From Purshia tridentata (lineage: Eukaryota > Streptophyta > Magnoliopsida > Rosales > Rosaceae): a stretch of DNA of 64,000 bases. The stretch lies in the NCBI GenBank assembly GCA_003254885.1, contig QANT01002974.1:20217-84216 (forward strand), in the 5' to 3' direction. Made by a program: the position numbers and the translations under genes. Shown piece by piece: positions 12,571 through 25,010 of this stretch (the stretch's first letter is position 1; every line of letters starts with the position of its first letter). The notes under the pieces were generated by a model. The model made no database searches and was not told the DNA's origin. It saw nothing but the letters and a program-made list of their open reading frames with translations.

Positions 12571-13928
12571 TTTTTAGTTTTAATACAATATAGTATAAAT
12601 TAATGTAATAGTATATATGTAATATATATATATTATTGTAGTGGCATGTGATGTAATATTTGTGAATTATAGTACCCTTTACTATATTATTATGTTTGAC
12701 TTTTCAACTAGTACCTAATCTAAAATGCTATTAAATTTTGGTACCTAAACTAAAAAATTATTGAAATTTGGTATTTAAAGTCAATTAACCTATTTTAATA
12801 ACCATAATTCATTTTAATTTACATAAAATATATATTTTTTTGTTACTACCTAATATATTAATTCTTCTCTTTCCATATCTCCTCTTTATACATTAAAAAA
12901 TACTATAATCTTCTCTTGCCCTTAGCTGATCTTAAATTTGCGTCTTCTTCATAATAACTGCATCTCTCTTTGCTTGCTAAGTCACCATGAATTTCTTATT
13001 TTGTCAACCTAGCATGCATGTATTTTCAATTATAATATTTATACTTTTAAATTACATAAGATTGGAAAACAATCATATGACCCCAAAGCTTGCTTCGCAC
13101 TAGTGGGTTGACATATTTGTTGCATTATATTGTGCATATATATCAACAACTCCGTATATATAAACTCGAAAGAAACAAAGAAATACATTTGATTCAGCAT
13201 TAACTGGATCCTTGTTTCATTGGGAGAATTAATATATAGGTTGGGGTTTGTTTGTGATAACTATTTTGTGCATCTCTAATATTGGTGGGTTTTGTGTTTT
13301 AAAATTGGGGTTTTTATGATGCTTTAGTTATTAGATTATTCTCAAATCAACTTTTTACGATGAAGATTTAAGAATATTCTAATAACCAAGACATCATAAC
13401 AAAAAAATCCATGGGTATTACGGAAAAAAGAGAGCTGCAATATGAAATAGAGAATTACAGCTTTTTTTATAAAAAAAAAATATCAGAACTTGTATAATAA
13501 ACGTGTTAAAAGAGATAAAAATTATGAATTAAAATATTTTAAACATTTAAAGGGATGGATTTGAAAATATAAATATATATATCTAAAAAAAATAAAAAAA
13601 TTCAAAGGAGTGCACAAATTAAAAAAAAAAAAGGTGTGTGAAAATCATCCCTCATTAAGATAATATCGTCTAAAAGTTAGGACCAATTATTTGGCATTGG
13701 TCACATTATATATCAATTTGGAACAAAAAAAAAATTTAGGTATAAAATTAGGATACATAATATTTTGAGTACCTAATTAGGAGAAAATCAAAGTTCTTGT
13801 ACCAAAAATTAAAACAAAAAAGTCCAATTAAATATGTTGTTGATCGAGTTACTACTACCAGTACTACGTCTACTGCTTAAATTTTTGTTGCAAATTAATT
13901 AAGTGCATATATTAATATTAAATTGCAG

Positions 13929-16900
13929 AACATAGATGGGGGTTGGGGATTGCATATAGAAGGGCCTAGCACAATGTTCGGTACAGCTCTGTCGTATGTG
14001 ACTTTGAGATTGCTTGGAGAGGAAATGGACGGTGGTGATGGCGCCATGGACAAGGCAAGAAAATGGATTCTTGATCGTGATGGGGTCACCAACATCCCAT
14101 CATGGGGAAAGATGTGGCTTTCAGTAAGCATACATGCATTGCCCTACAAATTAGTGTGCTCAAATTTTATTTTATATTTTATATTTATAATACTGTGGTC
14201 CTAATTAAAGGTCGGTTTATATATGAAACTATAGCTACCAGAAAAACAAAGGATACTTATTATATGTATGCATTAACAAAATCTTCATTATTATTGTTGT
14301 AGGCCATGTGGTTTTTTTATATTTTATTATATTATACTTATTATATAAAAATAGAGCCTCTCTTTTAGACTAAGCACTTAGTTTTAGGCCTCTTTTTTTC
14401 TATTTTTCCCCATCTTATTTTCCAATTCCCAACTAATTATTTTAAGAAAATGTTAAATTAAATTTACTTGTTTTACATACTTTCATTGTGCCCATGCCTA
14501 ATTATGTACGAGTAGATCAATCGCTTACTATACATCCTTAATTCCCACTTATAAGATCACTTTTAATCAAAACTTTTTATTACGAATCCAAAGATTATCT
14601 TCTATTTCTTTATTTTGTTATTAAACCCTACTCTTATATTTGTGATATAAGGTTTGGATACAAAATCAAGAAAAAATAAGTATAATAAAACTAAGAGTTA
14701 TCCTCTATACTTGTCTTGTGGTAACTGTAGCGATACACACATATATATATATATAGCTATCATGCACTAATTATGTATGTTTGATTTGGTAGGTACTTGG
14801 TGTATATGAATGGAGGGGCAACAATCCACTGCCTCCCGAATTGTGGCTCTTACCTTACTTTCTCCCAATACACCCAGGTTTAATTTTTTTTTCATATATC
14901 TCATCGTTAATTAATTAATATTAATATTGATTTATGACAATCTTACTTCTTTCTCCGCAGAAAAAAATAAAACAATCATGGGTTTCTCTTCAATTTTCTT
15001 CTTCTAATTACATATATATATGTAATTATTTTTAATTTACGCTTGCATGTGATTGGAGGGAATTGAAAAATAAAAGAAATTAATGTTGAAATAAAATGAT
15101 ATATGGATGATGATTGATGATGGTGCAGGTCGACTGTGGTGTCACTGTAGGATGGTTTATCTGCCCATGTCGTATTTATATGGGCAGAGATTTGTGGGTC
15201 CCATTGACGCCCTGGTTTTATCCCTCAGAAGAGAGCTTTATACCTTTCCCTATCACCTCATTGACTGGGACCAAGCAAGAAATCTTTGTGCTAAGGTACT
15301 ACCTACCTACTCATTAATATTCTACCTTTTCTATTTCTCATTTGTTTATCAAAATAAAAATAAAATAATATATTCAGAAATTTCCAAACACACATCACGG
15401 GGAGCCCTTTTGTTAAGATCGATATATCTCATTTTAATCATGACTAGGTATCACATGTGAGATTCATTTTGTATTAGAGTTTGATGATCCAAAATCTTAT
15501 ATTTTATAAGTCTCTAATTTGTGCTAAAAAAATGAAACAAATCTAAAACCATTAAAATATTTAATTATGATCGAGCAAATAAATGGATGAGCATATATGT
15601 TTAAATGGTTTCCTATTTGTGTTTTAGATGTTTTAAAGATGAGTCTTTAATGGAGACTTAGAAAATAAACGATTGTGATCATCAAACTACAATGTGGAAT
15701 GTTTCTACAAATAATACCTCATCTTTACTATTATAAAACCATGAGACAATTTTAGTGTTATAAGCTTTACCAAATTTTAAATTATTATAAATATTCTTTA
15801 TTTAATCTAATAAGTAAGGGTATAATTGTAAAATATAAAAATTAAAATAAAATTTTAAAGACCCCCATTATCTTAAAAAGGTGGAGAGAATGATGAGAAT
15901 TTATTAAACATTATATATTGAGTGGGTGCAGCTATTTGTTTTTATTCTTTTATTCTATTAGGTTCAATAAAAGTGTTTATTTAATTTAGAAACTTATATA
16001 ATTGTTGAATTTAACATACAAATATTAAAATAAATTTATTCTTTAAGTACATTATCTTTCACTTATTTCTCAAATCAAGTGCCTCAGGCCCTCAAGTGAG
16101 GATCAAAATACCAAATATGGGTAGACAAATTTGAAAAGAGGTAATTAATTAATGGGGTACAAATAGAGCTCCATTTTATATAAACACAAATATGTAGTTT
16201 ATTAGATATGCTCCAAGACTCCAAGTAACCAATGAGGTGTGCGTTTATCGATACACACCAGTGCAAGTCAAATGATCCTATATAGAAATATATATATATA
16301 TATGTCTACTCAAAAGCAAGTCAAATCTGTAGGAAGGGTGTAAAACCCAACTGGCTACCATTTTAATATCAGAAGGAGTCATTTGAAATCAAACAAGTTA
16401 GAATTGGAATGGCTCCTTTCTAATCAAATCTGATCTCCTGACATCATATGTTTTCCACAATATATCGATCACCTACTAACTTTTTTAAATATAAGACAAC
16501 AATATGAATAAGATCATTTAACTTTTCAAAATAAATATAATTTAAAAGGTGTGGTGGGGCAATAAGGTTAGATCTAAAATTTGAATATTTTGATGTTTTG
16601 ATATACATGTGTTCCAATTCAAAACGAGAAATATATTTTATAAATTAAAATTAAAATATTTTGAGCCACGTATTATCTTTGGACTCCATAGTTGCTTAGG
16701 TACGTTCAATTAAAGTTGATGAGTGCTAGCTAGGATGACAACATTTTGATACCTTATATATGTTCCCTTCTTTTCTAATAGAGGTGAGGTGTACCAATTA
16801 ATACAAGTAGGTCCAACTTCTATTAAGAATATAGTATACATGCATGTAATATAAAAATTGTGGAATTATTGTTTAAAGTTTTTTTGATCAACTATTAATA

Positions 16901-19900
16901 CTTTTCTATGGGTTTGTTGAACCAATCAGTGGTTTTTGGTTAATATCCAATCATCTTATTAATTAATTATAACATTCAAACTATTCCAATCTGAATGGAC
17001 ATGAATTAAAATTCAATAAGTTTTTTGAGGTAGTTTAAGTGGTGAGAGAAAGGGTGACAAAATATATTTGTTAGCTTGATGTATATTGTTAACCTATTTT
17101 TCAATCGTAACTTTTTGGGTATAGTAGTTGTCTAATTTTAATGAGGTATTTTTTAAAATACAAAATGATTAAGAAACAGAACAATAATGCTGCTCTTAAA
17201 TATGCAGGAGGACTTGTATTACCCACATCCAATTTTACAGGACATCTTGTGGGGGTGTCTTCATAAGGTTGGGGAACCTCTTCTCATGGGATGGCCATTC
17301 TCTAAGCTAAGGCAAAAGGCTCTCACCACTGTAATGCAGCACATTCATTATGAGGATGAATGCACTCACTATATCTGCATTGGACCTGTCAACAAGGTTT
17401 GTTAATTTAAATATGATAATAACAAAAATAAATGAAACATAGAATATATGAGGCCAAATAAGAACGTACAACAAAATCACTGCCACAAAACAATGAGTAC
17501 AATGTGAAATATAAATACTTGAAGAATGCTACATATATTCCCTCTCGATCAGATCGATCTTTGAAACGAAAAAATAGCTTAATTAATAAATGTGCTAGGT
17601 TTAATTCTTTAGTATGACCACAACTGCAGGTACTAAACATGATTTGTTGTTGGGTGGAGGACCCAAATTCAAAAGCTTACAAGTCTCATCTTTCAAGAAT
17701 CAAAGACTATCTCTGGGTTGCTGAAGATGGAATGAAAATGCAGGTCCTCAAATGAATATTAATTCTGTATTAATTAATAGGATTTTTTCTTTTGACAATA
17801 TCTAATTTAAATTATTGTTATGTTGTCAATTGTTAATTTGAGTCATTGGTTAGGTGAAATTTTTATTTGAATGTGTGGACCAAACTAACAATTTGACAAC
17901 GTAACAAATTTGCATGATATCTGACACAATTAAAGAAATATTTCCCTCAAAAAGTGATTATTATTATTTTTTATATATTTTCTGTCAATTTTAGTTTTGA
18001 TTAATAAATATTAAAGTAGAAATATTTGGATGATATATATTATATAGGGATATAATGGATCTCAATGCTGGGATGTTGCTTTGGCTGTTCAAGCAATCCT
18101 TGCAACCAACCTTGTCGATGAATATGGTCCAGTGCTTAAGAAGGCTCACAATTTCATCAAAAACACACAAGTAATTACTTAAAGAAACTCAAACTTATTA
18201 TTTTTATTATTAATTTTATTTGGAAACTCAAACTTATATAGCTAGCTAGATAGCCAAGCTTTTCCTTGTATTAATTTATATATAAATATATGTGTATATA
18301 ACAACTGGGTTTTAATTGGTGGATATGAATTAAGGTTAGGAAAGACAGCAGTGGCAACCTTAGTTACTGGTACCGTCACATTTCTAAGGGTGGATGGCCC
18401 TTCTCCACTCCTGACAATGGTTGGCCTGTCTCTGATTGTACGGCTGAAGGTTTGAAGGTAATCTTCTGCTATTCTTAATTGCCTCTAACTTATATTAACT
18501 GATCATATGAATCGAATTTAATTGTTAATTTTTTATATTTCAATTAACAATGGATATAATAATAAGTGATGTAATAATTATACATGAGCTGCCACATCAT
18601 GTGGTCACATAAAAATGTATTCCTTTAGCATTTGACATTGGCTAGTTGTCATGTGCTTTGCCTATAGTGTACTTTAATTGAGACTAATGTATATGGGTAT
18701 TCACAATGTGAATGCACTTGCTAATTAACTCAATTAGGGTTATCTGTATACAAAGTACATACATTCTAACTAGCTAATAACTTTTTGGCCTCGTTTGGTA
18801 CATAGGACAATATTGTATAAGATAATGGTTAAATTCATGTATATTCATGGAAAAACATGACTGATGTGTTCTAACTTGAAGGAAGAAGATGATAAGAAGA
18901 AAAATTATTTTATCCTCCCATTTTAGGGGGGATTGGAATGAATAAATTTTCTCTATGATTAGTCCATCTTAATATATGTTATAACTCTAAGTTAAAAACT
19001 TGTTTTTAAATAAACATGAATTTAGTCATTTATTATATTCAATACTATCCTATGCATCAAAAGAGGCTTATATATAAAATAAGTACTAATGACCGTAGCA
19101 TTATAAATCTTAATTATTTTTGTGATTAAACAAGTTTGACAAATGAAGACCAACTAACTAATAATATTATTTACAGGCAGCTCTGTTATTGTCACGTATG
19201 CCGTCTAAAATTGTGGGAAAGGGGATAGCAAGTGATCAACTATATGATGCTGTTAATGTCATATTATCTCTGCAGGTACAAAACACATACATACATACAG
19301 CTTTTAAAATATATATATCTTATTAGGACAAATAACTAAATTGGTACGTCCCCATAGTTTGGTTCTTGTTTCAATTCGGTCTTGTTCTCTTAGTAAATTT
19401 ACATTTTGTTACAATCAGATAGATATAAGTGAGTGGCAATAATATTATTGCAATGTCTTCTAAGTTTTAAATCAATTTAATTCCTTTATCATGGCATGCA
19501 TGCACAACAGAACAGCAATGGAGGATTTGCTTCATATGAACTCACAAGATCATATGCCTGGTTGGAGGTGATCACGAAGCATTATTTAAATAATATTTTC
19601 CCTTTCAATCTCATATCTAAAGTACAATAATAAAGCATGATTAATACAATTAGTTTTTTTGAGAGGATAAATCTGACACACACCGTTCAATTTTCCCAGA
19701 TGATCAATCCTGCTGAAACATTTGGAGATATCATTATTGATTATCAGTAAGAGCATAAAATACTCGAGTATTTTTTCTTTGTCCATTGTGTTCAATTTTC
19801 AACATATATAGCAGATTATTGAGTATATATATGTCAGAGTAAGTAAATATAAACCGTATAAACACAAATTAATGCAGGTACGTGGAGTGCACATCAGCAG

Positions 19901-21232
19901 CAATTGAAGGCCTTAAATTATTCAAGAAATTATATCCAGGACATCGGAAGAAAGAAATTGAAGCATGTATTGCAAAGGCAGCTAAATTCATTGAGAGCAT
20001 ACAACTACCTGATGGCTCATGGTTTAAATATTTAATTATTTCTCTTTACAGATCATGAACTCATTGCTTAATATATAATATAGACGAAAATGTAATATGT
20101 ATTATCGATTAAGTTGATTTTTAATTGAATGTGTGGTTAAAACTGACAGTTTAGAAAAAAAAAACATGTGACATAAAAAAAAAATTTTTGCCAGTTTAAT
20201 ATGTACTTCATTTTATAATGTTATGGTGCATGCAGGTATGGGTCTTGGGGAGTGTGCTTCACCTATGGGACATGGTTTGGAATAAAGGGGCTAGTGGCTA
20301 GTTGCAAGACTTACCAGACTAGTTCTAGCATTAGAAGAGCATGTGATTTCTTACTATCCAAACAGCTTGATTCTGGTGGTTGGGGAGAGAGCTACCTTTC
20401 ATGCCAAAACATGGTATTTATAGGAATCTAGATATATGTTAAGTTTACTACCCAATTTCTAAATTAGAGAGATAGATAGAGAGTCTAAAGATTAATCAAA
20501 TTTCAATTTCGTTAATTGTGAAAAATTATTACATGAAATTTTTCTCGTAACATGTATTTGAAACCTATTGTTTTTTAAGTCTTCTTCTATTTTAACTTTT
20601 TTCTATAAGACATTAATATTTAACGATACCCCTTATTGTGTGAGTGAATAGGTATACACAAATCTTGAAGGAAACAAAGCACATATAGTAAACACTGGAT
20701 GGGCAATGTTGGCTCTTATTGAAGCAGGGCAGGTGTGTCCCATTCTTTGTTTCTCCTACAAAAGTTTGTTTCCACTTTCTACAAAATAACCATAATTAGT
20801 AATCCAAATTTAAATTGTGACATCATAAACATCTTATTGCTTCCAAATTGTCTGACAAAAAAACATTTTCGTATAAATATAATGTCCTTTTGGTTTACAA
20901 TTGTGATTGATTAGGCTGAGAGGGACCCAACCCCTTTGCATAGGGCAGCAAAGCTATTGATTAATTCACAGATGGAAAATGGAGATTTCCCACAACAGGT
21001 GTGTGTAAAAATTATAAGTTTGTATATAGATGCCTGCATATATAGTATGTGTGACTCTACTATTTTTTCTTTTCAACAGCAAATCATTGGAGTCTTCAAC
21101 AAGAATTGCATGATCAGCTATTCTGCCTACAGAAACATCTTTCCTATATGGGCCCTAGGAGAATATCGCAATCGTGTATTGCTACCATACAATTATATAA
21201 ATATAATAAAATCAAAGAACATAAGTATGTAA
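13929..21232 (+). CDS. oxidosqualene cyclase, cycloartenol/lanosterol synthase type, 5'-incomplete
   Basis: Fifteen exons, all in phase: 13929-14123, 14793-14877, 15129-15295, 17208-17396, 17630-17743, 18048-18170, 18335-18457, 19177-19275, 19511-19567, 19700-19746, 19878-20021, 20236-20413, 20652-20732, 20915-20998, 21080-21232. They encode 612 aa. Family members have about 760 aa, so roughly the first 150 residues are absent. The family folds 2,3-oxidosqualene into sterol or triterpene skeletons at the ER membrane. Visible hallmarks are the catalytic DCTAE motif (18433-18447), [17 protein letters not shown], and QW repeats ([30 protein letters not shown]). The WCHCR form and [10 protein letters not shown] point to the sterol branch and not to beta-amyrin or lupeol synthases. 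Before DCTAE it reads DNGWPVS, where cycloartenol synthases have DHGWPIS. All visible exons are free of stops and frameshifts. The tail after GEYRNRV is about 20 residues of unusual sequence. The first exon begins at a normal acceptor (attgcag), so upstream exons once existed or lie farther away. Confidence 0.88.
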
Positions 21233-21755
21233 TTTGTAAATGCTCATCTACAATGATGTGTTTTATTTTCCACCAAAACAAGATGACGTGTTTTATTCAA
21301 ATATTTACAATGTACAAATCACATCGGTCAATCTAATGTATATATAATAATGTATTTGATTTATATGATTATATCGATCCAGGACCACTTAGTAGATTGA
21401 GTAGAAACTTGGCTAACCACAAATTTTAGAACAACACTTATATTGTTATTCTACCTTGATTTCTACTTTGCAACCTTTTTGTTCTTTTACCGAGAGTAAA
21501 AAGAAAAAGAGCAAGAATCGAATCCTTAGTCTGAGTTGGGGGGATAAGTGCTCAATGGCGAAATGGAGGATAATGAAATAACAGAAAATTTGAGATTACA
21601 ATAGTGAACTAAAAAGTGAGCATCAACTTGGCCAACTTGAAATTACAACAGAAATATCATTTACTATGCAAAACTTAGACCAGAACATAATACAAAATTG
21701 GGATGGACATTGAGTTGAGAAGAAATACAAGACAAAATTTCAGGGCACTCAAAAG

Positions 21756-24700
21756 TCAAAACTGTGAATTGCTAAGAAAAGTGACCATGCATCTTGTACT
21801 TTGTAACAATTTGTCTAATCTTTGCCATGTTTTGCATTGTATGTCTAGGAGCTTCCTTGCCTTTTCCTGTAGTCTTGATTGGCAACGAATTGTTTCACCG
21901 TGGATCTGTCCAGGAAGAAAGCGAAGAAAAAAAACGACAGGAAAGATGTTAAAGCTAAAAGTTGAGGATTTCTTAAGACCAACTGAAACTTACAAATTTG
22001 ATTTTACTCTTGATTATTTAATTTGATAAAAGATATTTCATGCCAGTCACTTTTATATGGCAAATTGTTTCATTCTAAAGACAATGGAATCTTGTCAAAG
22101 CTCTAAAAAACCCGTGACAGTGGATATACTTGTTACTGATCAATTATTTGATTGAAAAGATGGCTTATCAAAGGAAATTTGGCTGAAAGCAAAAAGGAAA
22201 GGAAATCTTACCTTTAGAAACACCCTGATGACAGCTTGTACAAAATCATAATTGTTTCTGCATGATGTCTCATGTATAAAATAATCCAGAAGCAGTTCGA
22301 TTGAAAGTAACTCTGGTCTCCTTTCAGCTTCTTGCTCATCGTCATCTACAATCTGAAGCATTCGAAGTTCCATATCCACAGTTGATGGAGATAAACTTTT
22401 GATATAATCAGTAAATGCTGAAACTGAGACAAAATAAAGACCATTATTTCTGATCAACAAGGCAACCTTTTCAACTGAATCACAAGTGAAATATTCACTA
22501 AATTCATAGACAGAGACTAAAAGAAATATTTACAATTCTTCAATTCTGCAGACGACTGAAGAAGTTGCACAAATTGTGATGGTGCCAGAGCAGATTTTAT
22601 TCTAGTGTCTTCTACTTCATCACTTTTTGCCTCCTCATTTGCTGAGCCTGTGGGCTTAAATAATATTTCTCCTGAAAGAGAAGGAACTGAAGGCAAAAAG
22701 AAAGGAGCCCTTTCAGGTTTCTTTGGGGGTTCAATTGGTTTATTTCGGACCTGGGCATTGCAGAGATGAAACATAATTTACTGGTCAGTCACCAAGAATG
22801 TGTATAGGTAAAAAAGATGAAATTAAATATATGACCATTATTGTGATTTACAAATGAGGTTAAAAATCCAGTACTAAAACAATAACCAGTGGGAAAAAAT
22901 ACCTTTATAATGTCTAAATTGATTAAGCTTTGCCACTGGCTTTTAGGTAATAACGAGAGAGTAACAAGATCTGGAATTTGCAGTTTAAGAGTTGGAAGAG
23001 CAGAAGCATTTTTAGATTGTGAATGGTTCACAATTGGCTCATCAGAATCCTCAGCTTGAGAACCTCTTGGAAAAGAGACAGATGGCAATTTAACATTCAC
23101 GACTTCCTTTCCACTTGCATAAGAATCAACCTTTGAAGCTCCAGAAAACATCGATTGATTCACCCTGATAAGATTGGCATGTGTAGAATATGTTGATAAA
23201 TGCATATTCACGTACGAAAACAAAAAGAAATACTACTATATTCAAACATATCATATATTGCATGCCAAAACATTCACCATTAAAATAACATTTTTAATGT
23301 TCCACTCCCAATAACATCTCACTCTTTGCTTAGCTGCTTTTGAAGTCAAGTCAATAAAAATGAAGACTTACCAAAGGTAGACCCCATTTTGGTCAACATG
23401 GGTAGTTGCTAGAACATCCATATTTGGTGACAGAGACAATGCTGTTATAGACACATCAACATTTAATGCATCTATTTGTCTTGCTAAAATAACATCCCAA
23501 ACTCGAAGACTTCCATCCATGCTGGAGGACAAAAGCCATTTTCCATCCTCACTAAAGCACATGTCTGTAACACGATCTGTATGACCTTCAAATTTACGAA
23601 CCATTCTTGATGCCACAACATCAAACAAGCGGATTATTAAGTCATCAGCCACAACAGCCAAAAGACCTGAAAGTTATTTTGAAGTGATCACAATACGATC
23701 CAAGGTCTTTATGATAGCGAAACTGGAACAGAACAAATATATATGACAAAAATATATCAAACACAAATTACCATTCAGACGATTGTATACAATCTTAACT
23801 ATAGAACACCCAACTTCCCATCTAGATTTTACTTCGCGTCCCTTGAAATCCCAAACCTGCACGTCAAAACATTTGAGGAATGAAATATCCAACAAAATTT
23901 AGCAATTTTTTCCAACCATTTATTTGGGAATAGGTTAGTTGATCTGGAGGAAATTTCTTGACTAAGCTGTCTGATCCTTATAAATCAAGATGAGAATACA
24001 GAAGCGTACAAAACACCTTCATGCAAACTATCATATCTCTTAACATACAAATGCATAAGGTCTAGGCCAGCCCACCACTATCCCCCTCATACACCAATGT
24101 AAATCCCCCACCATTGGCACCACAGACCTTGCACTCTATGTTATGAACCCTTACAATGCACTGGAAAAAGATAATCTCTAAGCCTTATGCATTATGGCCA
24201 TCCAAAGTTTCTATGAATGCCAGTGTCAAGTAGAACTAGTGTAGAAAAGCAAATGGTTAGGGAATTTGCAGATGGATTGCAATGTGCTTATGCCAAGAGA
24301 TGACAAAGGGAGTATTTGGAATAGCATTTCCCTTCCCAAAAAGCCCCTTAGTATAACCCATAAAGAAAAATGGAGAAAAAAAGTAAAGCCCTTAAATTTG
24401 CTTAGTTGAAAGTCCCTTTTTCTGTCCTACTTTCTTTCTTTAATTTAATTATTCCTTGCTCAACTCACTCCACAGCATATTCTTGTGCACAGTTTTTATA
24501 GTGCTTGACTACTACCAAGTCCAATAGCAAGGTACAGCATAATTTTTTTAAAGGAGAAATACAGACTGACCTTTATGTCTCCACGATATCCTGCACTTAT
24601 CATAAGAGTATTTGTCGAATCACAAGCAATTCCAACCACTTCCCCATCATGGGAAGTGCTTTTTTTTTCTGACATGTCCACGTAACTGCCCCGGCTGATT

Positions 24701-24956
24701 CCAGATTGAAGGTTGAATCGCTCAATCCAACCATCTTCAGTCCCTAGTATGGCAAAATTGCCACATGCACTGATGGCACAGGCCTATCACCAAAAATACA
24801 ATCATTTACTATATTTTACCAATGATTTCAAAAGGATGGTGGTCAGAAAATAGTCGTTAGCATCAGGTCTACTGTCATTTCATACATTACAAATCATCAG
24901 GAATTATATGAATCCAAAAAGGAGCAGAAATCTATTCACCAAAAAAAAAAAAAAAN

Positions 24957-25010
<54 letters not shown>

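Larger units (their letters stand above)
5673..13928. other. gene-poor intergenic region
   Basis: About 8.2 kb of AT-rich DNA between the MADS gene and the first visible cyclase exon. I see no recognizable protein family on either strand. Short open frames, such as those at 5998-6369 (-), 8918-9136 (+) and 10353-10697 (-), have no family motif or plausible splice partners. ACGTG cores occur near 5992 and 6522. Small repeats are listed separately. The missing cyclase 5' exons are not found here by eye. Confidence 0.6.

Noticed and set aside
13929-21232. Reading the cyclase as a beta-amyrin or lupeol synthase
   Set aside because: Those enzymes have WCYCR or LCYCR and GWQVSDCTAE. This gene has WCHCR and [10 protein letters not shown], which are sterol-branch forms.
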